64,000 nt of DNA from Chrysemys picta bellii (GCF_011386835.1 NC_088791.1:13392998-13456997); one strand, 5' to 3'. Positions 10,547 through 20,479 are shown, numbered from the stretch's first letter. A program made the numbers and translations. Notes: generated by a model not told the origin, from the letters alone.

Positions 10547-11200
10547 TCATTGATGAGCAATCAACCAATTATCTCCACCCCGACAATTGTGTGTCAGTGC
10601 TTGAGTCTCCGCGAAGTCCATTCCTGTCCACTCTTTTATGTTGTCAATCCATCTCTTTTTCTGTCTACCTCTTCTTCTCTTCCCCTGTACTATCCCTTGG
10701 AGGATGATCTTGGATAGGCCAGATGATCTTGTTACATGGCCGTACCACTTCAGTTTGCACTTCTTCACGGTCGTCAGGAGGTCTTCATATGGCCCAGTGC
10801 ATTGGGTGATGACGTTGCAGACCTCTTCACTAGTCACATAGTCGAAGTAGGAGATGCCCAGGATTTTAAGGAAATATCTCATCTCTACTACCTGCATTTT
10901 CCGTTCAATTTCTGCAGTAAGGGTCCATGTCTCGCACGCATACAGAAAAAATGGAGATGACCAATGCGCGCAGCAGTTTCAGTTTGGATTCCAGGGAGAT
11001 ATTCTTTTTCCTCCAAACTAGCTTTAGCTTTGCCACTGCTGCTGTTGTTTGTGCAGTTCTTGCCCGAATTTCTGCCTTGGATCCTTCATCAGTGATGATT
11101 GTCCCCAAATACTTGAACTGTTTCACTGTCTCCAGCTCTTGTCCACTGACAGTGATATGTGAGCTGATCCCATCACGTGTGTTTGTCAGCAGCTTGGTGG
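10547..11200 (-). pseudogene. non-LTR retrotransposon reverse transcriptase, C-terminal relic
   Basis: Two minus-strand frames join into one RT C-terminal region. The first (11126-10905, extended to about 11195) reads 'SGQELETVKQFKYLGTIITD' and 'SLESKLKLLRALVISI'. The second (10897-10547) reads 'ISYFDYVTSEEV', 'KCKLKWYGHVTRSSGL' and 'RRRGRQKKRWIDNIKEW'. These motifs are typical of the thumb and C-terminal part of non-LTR RTs. The catalytic core is missing (5' truncation) and a frameshift lies near 10900. The 3' UTR is only about 30 bp before a (GAT)n tail, which favours a clade with simple-repeat tails, but I do not assign it. Confidence 0.75.
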
Positions 11201-11211
11201 CACACTATTTT

Positions 11212-11420
11212 ATCATAGAATCCTTAGGATTAGATTAGATTAGGATTGGAAGAGATCTCAGGAGGTCATCTAGTCCAACCCCCTCCTCAAAGCAGGACCA
11301 ACACCAACGAAATCATCCCAGCCAGGGCTTTGTCAAGCCGGGCCTTAAAACCGCTAAGGATGGAGATTACATCACCTCCCTAGGTAACCCCTTCCAGTGC
11401 TTCACCACCCTCCTAGTGAA
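11212..11420 (-). repeat. CR1 LINE 3' end
   Basis: Reverse CR1 tail 'TCATAGAATCC', then 'GGTCATCTAGTCCAACCCCC' and 'CTCCCTAGGTAACCCCTTCC'. A short duplication (TTAGATTAGATTAGGATTGG) lies near the tail. It abuts the RT relic at 10547-11200. Confidence 0.88.
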
Positions 11421-12010
11421 ATATCAACAATTAATGTTGTGAGCAAAAAATGGCAGCGTCTGGAGCTTGACATTCCAATGGCTTGTGGTTTAGTTGGTGG
11501 TCCTTGAGGTGCTTTATCAGAATTATTGTCTTCCGGGTTCATTGCATTTAAGGAAGCTGCTGCTTCATGGGCTGAAATATCAGGAATATCAATGTAATAC
11601 AAAGAGAAACCATTATGAAGAAGGTAAAGTAATGCCAGGCGAATTTGCAAAGGATGGAGATTCATCAAATGCCTCCAAAGTTTTTGAATGCAAGGTTTTC
11701 AACCCCATCTTCGACACAGTAGTAACATAATTGAATGATAGGTTGTGTAAGTATGATGGAGTAGGAGAAAGTTATGTTTTTTTTGACAGGCAAGAAACTG
11801 AAAAGTATCAGTAGCAAAGACTTAAAAAGGCACGTTGGAAATTTAGCAAGCATCCATCCTGAGGATTTAAACTCTGGCAGTTTTGAAAATGAGTTTGAGG
11901 TCTTTGCTAGTTTTTGCAAGTAGATCTTTAAAGATGCCTTGGAAACGAAGGCACCCATTTAGCTTCTTACCCACATTCACAAAAGATCTTTAGATGTGAC
12001 TTTCCTTCAC
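11421..12010. other. no gene or repeat recognised
   Basis: AT-rich unrecognised sequence ending at the Harbinger target site. Confidence 0.45.
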
Positions 12011-12178
12011 TCAGGGTATGTCTACACTATGAAATTAGGTTGAATTTATAGAAGCTGGTTTTATAGATATCGGTTTTATACAGTCGATTGTGTGTGTCCC
12101 CACATAAAATGTTCTAAGTGCATGAAGCCGGCGGACCGCGTCCACAGTACCGAGGCTAGGGTCGACTTCCGGAGCGTT

Positions 12179-12199
12179 GCACTGTGGGTAGCTATCCCA
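12179..12199. promoter_or_regulatory. subterminal palindromic motif, transposase-side end of H1
   Basis: GCACTGTGGG-TAGCTATCCCA lies 166 bp inside the end. The same palindrome recurs near all four ends of H1 and H2. It is a candidate binding site for the Myb-like protein or the transposase. That role is inferred. Confidence 0.45.
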
Positions 12200-12784
12200 A
12201 AGTTCCCACAGTCTCTGCTGCCCATTGGAATTCTGGGTTGAGATCCCAATGCCTGATGATGCAAAACAGTGTCACGGGGGGTTCTGGGTACATGCCGTCA
12301 GGCCCCTCCCCCTCCGTCAGAGCAACGGCAAACAATCGATTCGCGCCTTTTTACCTGGGTTACCCGTGCAGACAACATACCACAGCAAGCATGGAGCTCG
12401 CTCAACTCAGCTCAGCTCACCGTCACCATATGTCATCTGGGTGCCAGCAGACGTGGTACTGCATTGCTACACAGCAGCAGCTAATTGCCTTTTGGCAGTA
12501 GATGGTGTATTACGACTGGTATCCGTCGTCGTTGTACTCCAGTTCAATCATAGGCACCTGGGCAGACATGCTTTGTCTCCTGGAGACTCAGTTCTGCCGG
12601 CAGTCCTATTGAACCGTCTTGACGATGATGGCTAGCAGTTGTAGTACAGTATCTTCTGCTAAGCACCCAGAAGATGCCGAGGGCTATCAGTCATGCTGCA
12701 CCGTCTGCTGCCAGCTTAAGATGTAAAAAATAGATGGACCAGATTTGTTCTGTATTCATTTGCTTCCCCCTCCCTCCGTGAAAT

Positions 12785-12835
12785 CAACGGCCTGCTAAAC
12801 CCAGGGTTTTGAGTTCAATCTTTGGGGGGGCCATT
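12785..12835 (+). repeat. tRNA-SINE fragment inside H1
   Basis: 'GGCCTGCTAAACCCAGGG' and 'GAGTTCAATCTTTGGGGG' match the middle and box B of the turtle tRNA-derived SINE present at 32965. It appears embedded in the H1 leader. Confidence 0.5.
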
Positions 12836-12986
12836 CTGTGTGACAGTTGTTTGTGTTTCTCCCTGATGCACAGCCACCTTTGTTGATTTTAATTCCCTGT
12901 ACCTGTACGCCATGTCGTCACTCGCCCCTCCCTCCCTCCGTCAGTTTCGCGCCTTTTTTCAGACCAGACGCCATAGCACTGGGATC

Positions 12987-14010
12987 ATGGAGCCCGCTCA
13001 GATCACCGCGGCAATTATGAGCACTATGAACACCACGCGCATTGTCCTGGAGTATATGCAGAACCAGGACATGCCAAAGCAAAACCAGGACCAGCCGATG
13101 AGGCGATTGCAGTGCAGCCCTCACAGTTGAGAAGCGAGTGGCGATAGCCCAGTGGAAGCTTGCAACGCCAGACAGCTACCGGTCAGTCGGGAATCAATTT
13201 GGAGTGGGCATATCTACTGTGGGGGCTGCTGTGATCCAAGTTGCCAGGGCAATCAAAGACCTGCTGATATCAAGGGTAGTGACTCTGGGAAACGTGCAGA
13301 CCATAGTGGATGGCTTTGCTGCAATGGGATTCCCAAACTGTGGTGGGGCGATAGACAGAACCCATATTCCTATCTTGGCACCGAAGCACCAAGCCACCTA
13401 GTACATAAACCGCAAGGGGTACTTTTCAATGCTGCTGCAAGCCCTGGTGGATCACAAGGGACATTTCACCAACATCAACGTGGGATGGCCGGGAAAGGTA
13501 CATGATGCTCGCGTCTTCAGGCACTCTGGTCTGTTTCGAAAGCTGGAGGAAGGGACTTTCTTCCCGGACCAGAAAATAACCGTTGGGGATGTTGAAATGC
13601 CTATCGTGATCCTTGGGGACCCAGCCTACCCCTTAATGCCATGGCTTATGAAGCCGTACACAGGCAGCCTGGACAGTAGTCAGGACCTGTTCAACTACAG
13701 GCTGAGCAAGTGCTGAATGGTGGTGGAATGTGCATTTGGACGTTTAAAAGCGCGCTGGCGCAGCTTACTGACTCGCTCAGACCTCAGCGAAAAGAATATC
13801 CCCATTGTTATTGCTGCTTGCTGTGCGCTCCACAATATCTGTGAGAGTAAGGGGGAGACATTTATGGCGGGGTGGGAGGTTGAGGCAAATCGCCTGGCTG
13901 CTGATTACGTGCAGCCAGACACCAGGGTGGTTAGAAGAGTACAGCAGGGTGCGGTGCGCATCAGAGAAGCTTTGAAAACGAGTTTTGTGACTGGCCAGGC
14001 TACGGTGTGA
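12987..14010 (+). pseudogene. HARBI1-like Harbinger transposase (H1), broken
   Basis: This is the DDE-type nuclease that would cut and rejoin the element ends. The N-terminus 'MEPAQITAAIM' (12987) aligns with the H2 copy ('MEPAATIAAV'). An internal deletion and frame change near 13110 remove roughly 90-100 residues before 'AALTVEKRVAIAQWKLATP'. A helix-turn-helix-like stretch 'SYRSVGNQFGVGISTVGAAV' follows. The catalytic triad is visible: Asp in 'GGAIDRTHIPI', Asp in 'GKVHDARVF' and Glu in 'VVECAFGRLK'. Two in-frame nonsense codons, TAG at 13399-13401 (Gln in H2) and TGA at 13714-13716 (Arg in H2), interrupt it. Both fit C-to-T decay. The end is 'FVTGQATV' and stop at 14010. Confidence 0.9.
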
Positions 14011-14127
14011 AACTTGTTTGTTTCTCCTTGATGAACCCTCCGCCCCCTCTCACCCGGTTCACTCTACTTCCCTGTAAACCAACCACCCCACCCTCCCCTC
14101 CCCCCTTCGAGCACCACTTGCATAGGC

Positions 14128-14133
14128 AATAAA
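14128..14133 (+). terminator. poly(A) signal of the H1 transposase gene
   Basis: AATAAA lies about 120 bp after the transposase stop on the same strand. Confidence 0.6.
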
Positions 14134-14161
14134 GTCATTGTTACTTCACATTCATGCATTC

Positions 14162-14167
14162 TTTATT
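14162..14167 (-). terminator. poly(A) signal of the H1 Myb-like gene
   Basis: TTTATT on plus is AATAAA on minus, about 100 bp after the Myb stop at 14268. The two converging signals are only about 30 bp apart. Confidence 0.55.
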
Positions 14168-14267
14168 AATTCATCACACAACTAGGGGGATAATTGCCAA
14201 GGTAGCCCGAGAGGGGTGGGGGAGGAGGGAAGGAAAAGGACACACTGCAGTTTAAAACTTTAAAACT

Positions 14268-16287
14268 TTAACACTTATTGAAGGCCAGCCTTCCGATGCT
14301 TGGGCAATCATCTGGAGTGGAGTGACTGGGTAGCCGGAGGCCCCCCCACCGTGTTCTTGGGCATCTGGGTGAGGAGGCAATGGGACTTGGGGAGGAGGGC
14401 TGTTGGTTACACAGGGGCTGTAGCGGCGGTCTCTGCTCCTGCTGCCTTTCCTGCAGCTCAACCATATGCTGGAGCATATCAGTTTGATGCTCCAGCAGCC
14501 GGAGCATTGACTCTTGCCTTCTGTCTGCAAGCTGACGCCACCTATCATCTTCAGCCTGCCACTTGCTCTGTTCATCCCGCGATTCAGCCCGCCACCTCTC
14601 CTCTCGTTCATATTGTGCTTTTCTGTAGTCTGACATTGACTGCCTCCACGCATTTTGCTGTGCTCTTTCAGCGTGGGAGGACATCTGGAGCTCCGTGAAC
14701 ATATCATCCCGAGTCCGCCGTTTTCTCCTTCTAATCTTTGCTAGCCTCTGCGAAGGAGAAACATTTGCAGCTGGTGGAGGAGAAGGGAGAGGTGCTTAAA
14801 AAAGACACATTTTAGAGAACAATGGGTACACTCTTTCACGTTAAATTTTGCTGTTCACATTACACAGCACATGTGCTTTCGTTACAAGGTCGCATTTTTC
14901 CTCTTATATTGAGGGCCTGCCGGTTTGGTGTGAGAGATCACTCACGCGGTGCCAGGCAACAGAATTCGGCTTGCAGGCAGCCATGGTAAGCCACAGTCTT
15001 TTGGCTTTTTTAATCCTCATAACATTTGGGAATGGCTTCAAACAGTAGCGCCCTCATTTCCCATACCAAGGAACCGTTGGGTTGGCCATTTAAAATGGGT
15101 TTGCAATGTAAAAGGAGGGGCTGGGGTTTCCGGGTTAACATGCAGCACAAACCCAACTACCCCCCCCCCACACACACCCAATTCTCTGGAATGATCCCTT
15201 CACCCCCCCCCCCCCCTCCACCGCATGGCTAACATTTCTGTTCAGCTGAGCAGGAATGGGCACCTCTGAATGCCCCCTTAATAAAATCACCCCATTTCAA
15301 CCAGGTGACCATGAATGATATTACTCTCCTGAGGATAACAAAGAGAGATAAGGAATGGATGTTGTCTGCATGCCAGCAAACACCAGGACCATACGCTGCC
15401 ATGCTTCGTTATGCAATGATTCCAGACTACGTGCTACTGGCCTGGCGTGGTAAAGTGTCCTACCATGGCGGACGGGATAAGGCAGCCCTCCCCAGAAACC
15501 TTTTGCAAAGGCTTTGGGAGTACATGAAGGAGAGCTTTCTGGAGATGTCCCTGGAGGATTTCTGCTCCATCCCCATACACGTTAACAGACTTTTCCAGTA
15601 GCTGTATTGGCCGCGATTGCCAGGGCAAATTAATCATTAATCATTAAACACGCTTGCTTTTAAACCATGTGTGATATTTACAAAGGTACACTCACCAGAG
15701 GTCCCTTGTGGGCCCTCAGGGTCTGGGAGCACGCCTTGGGTGAGTTTGGGGGTTACTGGTTCCAGGTCCAGGGTGATAAACATATCCTGGCTGTTGGGGA
15801 AACCAGTTTCTCAGCTTCCTTGCTGTGAGCTATCTTCATTGTCTTCATCATCATCATCATCATCATCTTCCGCGTACCCCGAACCCGCTTCCCTGTTGCG
15901 TGTTTCTCCATTGACGGAGTCAAAGCACATGGTTGGGGTAGTGGTGGCTGCACCCCCTAGAATGGCATGAAGCTCCGCGTAGAAGCGGCATGTTTGCGGC
16001 TCTGCCCCAGACCTTCCGTTTGCCTCTCTGGCTTTGTGGTAGGCTTGCCTTAGCTCCTTAATTTTCACGTGGCACTGCTGTGCGTCCCTGTTATGGCCTC
16101 TGTCCTTCATGGCCTTTGAGACCTTTTCTAATATTTTGCCATTTTGTTTACTGCTACGGAGTTCAACTAGCACTGATTCGTCTCCCCATATGGCGAGCAG
16201 ATCCCGTACCTCCCGTTCTGTCCATGGTGGAGCTCTTTTGCAATCCTGGGATTCCATCATGGTTACCTGTGCTGATGAGCTCTGCAT
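14268..16287 (-). pseudogene. Myb/SANT-like accessory protein of H1 (two exons, one stop)
   Basis: In Harbinger elements the Myb-like protein binds DNA and helps the transposase reach the nucleus and the TIRs. Exon 1 (16287-15696) starts 'MQSSSAQVTM' and has a trihelix/SANT domain: 'PPWTEREVRDLLAIWGD', 'ILEKVSKAM', 'CHVKIKELRQAYHKAREANG'. It is followed by an acidic run with seven Asp and then a TGA at 15811-15813. Beyond it the frame continues ('FPNSQDMFITL') to a GTGAGT donor. Exon 2 (14770-14268), after a CTCCACCAG acceptor, begins 'ANVSPSQRLAKIRRRKRRT', then a Glu/Arg/Gln-rich likely coiled coil and a Pro/Ser-rich tail. Splicing is phase 1 and restores frame to give about 364 codons. The gene matches H2 closely, so the single stop is a later lesion. 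Confidence 0.85.
15311..15601 (+). CDS. ORF3 of H1: conserved 96-aa protein of unknown function
   Basis: An intact 96-codon frame lies inside the Myb intron, antisense to Myb and co-oriented with the transposase. I chose the ATG at 15311 because H2 has the same start, the same length and the same stop position. Conserved blocks shared with H2 are 'PGPYAAML', 'WRG', 'SYHGG', 'KAALPRNL', 'QRL', 'ESFLEMS' and 'EDFCSIP'. By eye about 61 of 96 residues match. Both copies have an AG acceptor-like site exactly 6 bases before the ATG, in pyrimidine/A context ('TTTCAACCAG'), so it may be a spliced exon. There is no signal peptide or membrane segment. I do not recognise the family. The other explanation is a non-coding conserved block, but the pattern of silent changes argues against that. 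Confidence 0.6.
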   Translation: MNDITLLRITKRDKEWMLSACQQTPGPYAAMLRYAMIPDYVLLAWRGKVSYHGGRDKAALPRNLLQRLWEYMKESFLEMSLEDFCSIPIHVNRLFQ

Positions 16288-16409
16288 GGTCACCTGTGCT
16301 CTCCACGCTGGGCAAACAGGAAATGAAATTCAAAAGTTCACAGGGATTTTCCTGTCTACCTGGTCAGTGCATCTGAGTTGAGTGTGCTGTCCAGAGCGGT
16401 CACAATGAA

Positions 16410-16429
16410 GCACTGTGGGATAGCTCCCA
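16410..16429. promoter_or_regulatory. subterminal palindromic motif, Myb-side end of H1
   Basis: GCACTGTGGGATAGCTCCCA lies about 206 bp inside the right end. It matches the H2 Myb-side copy, which lies about 213 bp inside. Confidence 0.45.
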
Positions 16430-16637
16430 GAGGCCAATAACGTCGAATTCCGTCCCCAAATCCGACCCGCAAAGGCCGATTTTAGTGCTAATCCCCTCGT
16501 CGGAGGTGGAGTAAAGAAACCGTTTTAAAGGGCCCTTTAAGTCGAAAGAAAGGGCTTCGTTGTGTGGACGTGTCCGGGCTTAATTCGATTTAACCCTGCT
16601 AAAGTCGACCTAAACTTGTAGTGTAGACCAGGCCTCA

Positions 16638-17103
16638 GAAACAGCATGGCACATTTTTTTCTGTCTCCTGTAACCTTGGCTGCTAATTAAAGTTTCAGCA
16701 AGCTAAAATTCATCAAGACCTATCTAAGAATGTCCACAGGGCAGGAAAGGTTAAGCAATCTGGCAGATTTCTACAGAGAACTCAGAAGCAAGGTGGATAG
16801 GCTGGGATGAGCTAATTAATGAGATTTCTTCAAAGAAGGCCAGGAAGGTCCCTTTGTAAAAATACTTGGTAGTGATGCCGTTTGTTTGTTTGTTTTTGTT
16901 TTTGACCAGGGTGGGGAGGGCCCTGGATTTGAGTCATCCAACTGGGCCCAGAACACTCTTGCATGGCATTGGGGGCGGGGGGGTGGGGACACTGACCAAA
17001 ACCCCAAAGACTTCCAGGAGTAGTAAGGTCTTTGAAGGAGGGAATTGCCCGCAGGATTTTGTTGTTTCCCCCTAAATCTGTACGTCTCTTAAGCTTCCTA
17101 AGA
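16638..17103. other. no gene seen
   Basis: Unrecognised sequence with a (TTTG)n patch at 16881-16905. Confidence 0.45.
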
Positions 17104-17270
17104 AAGAGACAAGGTGCGTGAGGTAATATCTTTTATTGGACCAACTTCTGTTTGTGAGAGAGACAAGCTGTTTCACTAAGAGAAGTTGGTCCAATAAAAG
17201 ATATTACCTCACCCACCTTGTCTCTCTCATATCCTGGGGCCAACATGGCTACAACAACACTGCAAACATG
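17104..17270 (+). repeat. Penelope-like tail (GGTCCAATAAAAG type), inverted pair
   Basis: The region 17104-17163 is an imperfect reverse complement of 17178-17226: AGAGACAAGGTGCGTGAGG versus CACCCACCTTGTCTCT, and TATCTTTTATTGGACCAACT versus its complement. It ends GGCTACAACAACACTGCAAA, the terminus also seen at 40050-40066. Inverted terminal pieces are typical of Penelope-like insertions. Confidence 0.6.
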
Positions 17271-17644
17271 GTTCCAGTATGTGTTGAGTATACACAACTA
17301 CTGCCTGCTCCTGAGCGAGTTAAACTGAATACCAGAAGCTTCACACCTGGTGGGTGGAGTTCTGGGAGAGGGTGGTGTTTAAGTACCAGGGATATTGAAG
17401 GGTCAGCACTGTGCCCAGAAGAGATAGTGGCTGGACAATGGGTTCCAATACTCGGAGTGGGGGTGCCAGCTAGTGGGTCAGCACCCTGAGAGTGTATCTA
17501 GGGACCCCAAGATTGGGGCAGTGGCTGGACTCCGTTGACGCTCCAGAAGCTTAACAAACCCGAGGGTATCCAGGATAGAGAGGCTTGGATTCCCTTCACA
17601 GCAGTCCTAGGGGGTGGCCAGGAGGAGACGCTCACTAGGATCTC
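17271..17644. other. unclassified sequence between a PLE tail and the PLE coding region
   Basis: It contains 'GTGGTGTTTAAGTACCAGGG' and 'GGGTCAGCACCCTGAGAGTG', which look like part of a dispersed LTR or leader repeat. I see no coding domain and no sharp boundaries. Confidence 0.35.
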
Positions 17645-19688
17645 AAGTATACACAGATACCCTCCCACCAACAACACAGGAAGAAGAACTCCACATGGAC
17701 TGCTCCTGAGGGTTGAAATGACAGTCTGGACCTATACATAGAATGCTTCCGCCGACGTGCACAGGCAGAAGTTGTGGAAAAACAACATCGCTTGCCTCAT
17801 AACCTAAGTCGTGCAGAACGCAATGCCATCCACAGCCTCAGAAACCACCCTGACATTATCATCAAAGAGGCTGATAAAGGAGGTGCTGTTGTCATCATGA
17901 ACAGGTCTGACTACCAGAAGGAGGCTGCCAGACAACTCTCCAATACCAAATTCTACAGGCCACTTTCCTCAGATCCCACTGAGGAATACACTAAGAAACT
18001 GCACCATCTACTCAGGACACTCCCTACACTAACACAGGAACAAATCAACATACCCTTAGAGCCCCGACCGGGGTTATTCTATCTACTACAAATCCACAAA
18101 CCTGGAAATCCTGGACGCCCCATCATCTCGGGCATTGGCACTCTCACTGAAGGACTGTCTGGACATGTGGACTCCCTACTCAGACCCTACGCCACCAGCA
18201 CTCCCAGCTATCTCCGTGACACCATAGATTTCCTGAGAAAACTACAATGCATTGGTGACCTCCCAGAAAACACCATCCTAGCCACCATGGATGTAGAGGC
18301 TCTCTACACAAACATCCCACACACAGATGGAATACAAGCTGTCAGGAACAGTATCCCTGATGATGACACAGCACTATTTATTGCTGAGCTCTGTGACTTT
18401 ATCCTCACGCACAATTATTTCAAATTTGGTGACAATATATACCTCCAGACCAGTGGCACCGCTATGGGCACCCGCATGGCCCCACAATATGCCAACATTT
18501 TTATGGCTGACCTGGAACAACGCTTCCTCAGCTCTTGTCCACTCATGCCCCTTGATGACATCTTCATCATCTGGACCCATGGGAAGGAGACCCAGGAAGA
18601 ATTCCACCATGATTTCAACAGCTTCCATCCCACCATCAACCTCAGCCTGGACCAATCTACACGGGAGGTCCACTTCCTGGACACCACCGTACAAATAAGC
18701 GATGGCCACATTAACACCACCCTATACCGAAAACCCACCGACCGCTACTCCTACCTTCATGACTCCAGCTTCCACCCCGGTCACACCACACGATCCATCG
18801 TCTACAGCCAAGCACTGAGGTACAATCGCATCTGCTCCAACCCCTCAGACAGAGACCAACATCTACAAGATCTTCACCAAGCATTCTCAAAACTACGATA
18901 CCCACACAAGGAAATAAAGAAACAAATTAACTGAGCCAGACGTGTACCCAGAAGCCTCCTGCTACAAGACAGGCCCAAAAAAGAAACCAACAGAACTCCA
19001 CTGGCCATCACCTACAGTCCTCAGCTTAAACCTCTCCAATGCATCATCAGTGATCTACAACCCATCCTGGACAATGATCCCTCACTTTCACAGACCTTGG
19101 GAGGCAGGCCAGTCCTCGCCCACAGACAACCCGCCAACCTTAAGCATATTCTCACCAGCAACCACGCACCGCACCATAACAACTCTAACTCAGGAACCAA
19201 CCCATGCAACAAACCTCGATGCCAACTCTGCCCACATATCTACACCAGCAACACCATCACAGGACCTAACCAGATCAGCTACAACATCACCGGCTCATTC
19301 ACCTGCACGTCCACCAATGTTATATATGCCATCATATGCCAGCAATGCCCCTCTGCTATGTACATTGGCCAAACTGGACAGTCACTACGCAAGAGGATAA
19401 ATGGACACAAGTCAGATATCAGGAATGGCAATATACAAAAACCTGTAGGAGAACACTTCAACCTCCCTGGCCACACAATAGCAGATGTTAAGATAGCCAT
19501 TTTACAGCAAAAAAAACTTCAGGACCAGACTCCAAAGAGAAACTGCTAAGCTCCAGTTCATTTGCAAATTTGACACCATCAGATCAGGATTAAACAAAGA
19601 CTGTGAATGGCTTTCCAACTACAGAAGCAGTTTCTCCTCCCTTGGTGTTCACACCTCAGCTGCTAGCAGAGCACCTCACCCTCCCTGA
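17645..19688 (+). pseudogene. PLE reverse transcriptase-GIY-YIG polyprotein, broken
   Basis: One frame runs from about 17645 to 19516 with two in-frame TGA codons (17714-17716 and 18932-18934), both in place of probable Arg codons. A one-base excess in the A8 run (19509-19516) shifts the frame, which then continues 'ETAKLQFICKFDTI' to TGA at 19686-19688. RT motif A is 'ATMDVEALYTNIP' (Asp 18290-18292) and motif B is 'TSGTAMGTRMAPQYANIF'. At the Y-x-D-D box the sequence is 'MPLDDIFIIW' (DD at 18554-18559), so the Tyr is replaced by Pro. The C-terminus has a Cys-rich knuckle 'CNKPRCQLC', then GIY-YIG residues ('VIYAIIC', 'MYIGQTG' at about 19358-19381), the Arg of 'LRKRINGH' and the Glu of 'VGEHFNLPGH'. 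No ATG is present at the left edge, in keeping with truncation. Confidence 0.88.
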
Positions 19689-19753
19689 TTGAACTAACCT
19701 CGTTATCTCCATACTGATTTATACCTGCCTCTGGAAATTTCCATTACTTGCAT

Positions 19754-19792
19754 CTGAAGAAGTGAGGTTCTTACCCACGAAAGCTTATGCTC
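19754..19792 (+). ncRNA. hammerhead-like ribozyme motif in the PLE 3' end
   Basis: The core order is CTGAAGA (19754-19760), a stem II hairpin (GTG 19762-19764 with CAC 19776-19778 plus an inner G-C pair), GAAA (19779-19782), and a short stem III (A-G-C / G-C-T around loop TTAT). C at 19792 would be the cleavage base of a CUC triplet. Hammerhead motifs are established in Penelope-like elements. Stem I pairing is weak here and one stem II pair is lost, so activity is doubtful. Confidence 0.55.
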
Positions 19793-19862
19793 CCAATACT
19801 TCTGTTAGTCTTAAAGGTGCCACAGGACCCTCTGTTGCTTTTCACTAGGATCTGTGAGCTTT

Positions 19863-20170
19863 GGGTATGTCTACACTACCCGCTGGATTCGTGGGCAGCG
19901 ATCGATCTATCGGGGATCGATTTATCGCGTCTACACGATAAATCGATCCCCAATAGATCGATCACTCTCCCGTCGACTGCTGAACTTCAGCAGTGCGAGA
20001 GGCGGAAGCAAAGTTGACGGGGGAACCGCGGCCGTCGATCCAGCACTGCGAGGACGCTAAGTAAGTAATTTTAATTCGATCTAAGATACGTTGACTTCAG
20101 CTACGCTATTCTCATAGCTGAAGTTGCATATTTTAGATCGATTTCCCCCCCCGCCAGTGTAGACCAGGCC
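19863..20170 (-). mobile_element. Harbinger-type MITE
   Basis: It starts GGGTATGTCTACACTACCCGC and ends AGTGTAGACCAGGCC, with internal ATCGATTTATCGCGTC palindrome and GACTTCAGCTACG arms. The flanking triplets (TTT, TCA) do not match, so the target duplication has decayed. It lies just after the PLE tail. Confidence 0.85.
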
Positions 20171-20180
20171 TCAGATAAAG

Positions 20181-20266
20181 AGTGGGATTTTCAAAAATGC
20201 CCAGAGGCCTAACTTCTATTAATTCCAATGGCAGTTAGGTGCCTAGGCACTTTTGAAAATCACACT
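20181..20266. mobile_element. short palindromic MITE relic
   Basis: AGTGGGATTTTCAAAAATGC at the left is an imperfect inverted copy of GGCACTTTTGAAAATCACACT at the right, and inner arms AGGCCTAAC / GTTAGGTGCCT also pair. Confidence 0.6.
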
Positions 20267-20479
20267 AGGTGCCCGTCTATCTTTAGATGCTGCAATATCT
20301 CTGAAAATCTTGCCTTTAGAACTTATCAGTGTTAAAAAGAAAGCCACGGAGACGTATATGTTTAATGAAAACTGTCACAGTAGACGAACAGGAGGAAAAA
20401 AATGGAAGGGATATAAAATCTCATGGGCATGTGCCAAACTCTGAGGGGGCAAAAAAGAATCTTCCCGTATGGACAGGTT

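Larger units (their letters stand above)
12014..16634 (+). mobile_element. PIF/Harbinger DNA transposon H1 (full length, inactive)
   Basis: A 4621-bp element with ends GGGTATGTCTACACTA (12014) and TAGTGTAGACCAGGCC (16634), flanked by TCA at 12011-12013 and 16635-16637 (a TTA/TAA-like 3-bp duplication). Contents in order: decayed transposase on plus, two-exon Myb/SANT gene on minus, and ORF3 on plus inside the Myb intron. Poly(A) signals of the converging genes lie back to back near 14130-14165. Autonomous Harbinger elements are known to carry a HARBI1-like transposase plus a Myb-like protein. The third ORF is not a standard component that I know of. Confidence 0.92.
17645..19840 (+). mobile_element. 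Penelope-like retroelement (EN+ PLE), 5'-truncated
   Basis: It holds one long coding relic with a PLE-type RT followed by a GIY-YIG endonuclease, then a 3' region with a hammerhead-like motif and the tail 'GGTGCCACAGGACCCTCTG'. The N-terminal part of the RT polyprotein is missing or replaced left of about 17645. RT plus GIY-YIG order is the hallmark of canonical PLEs. I cannot assign the clade without a tree. Confidence 0.9.

Noticed and set aside
12225..12635. 136-codon frame in the H1 leader
   Set aside because: No counterpart in H2, no domain and outside the transposase frame.
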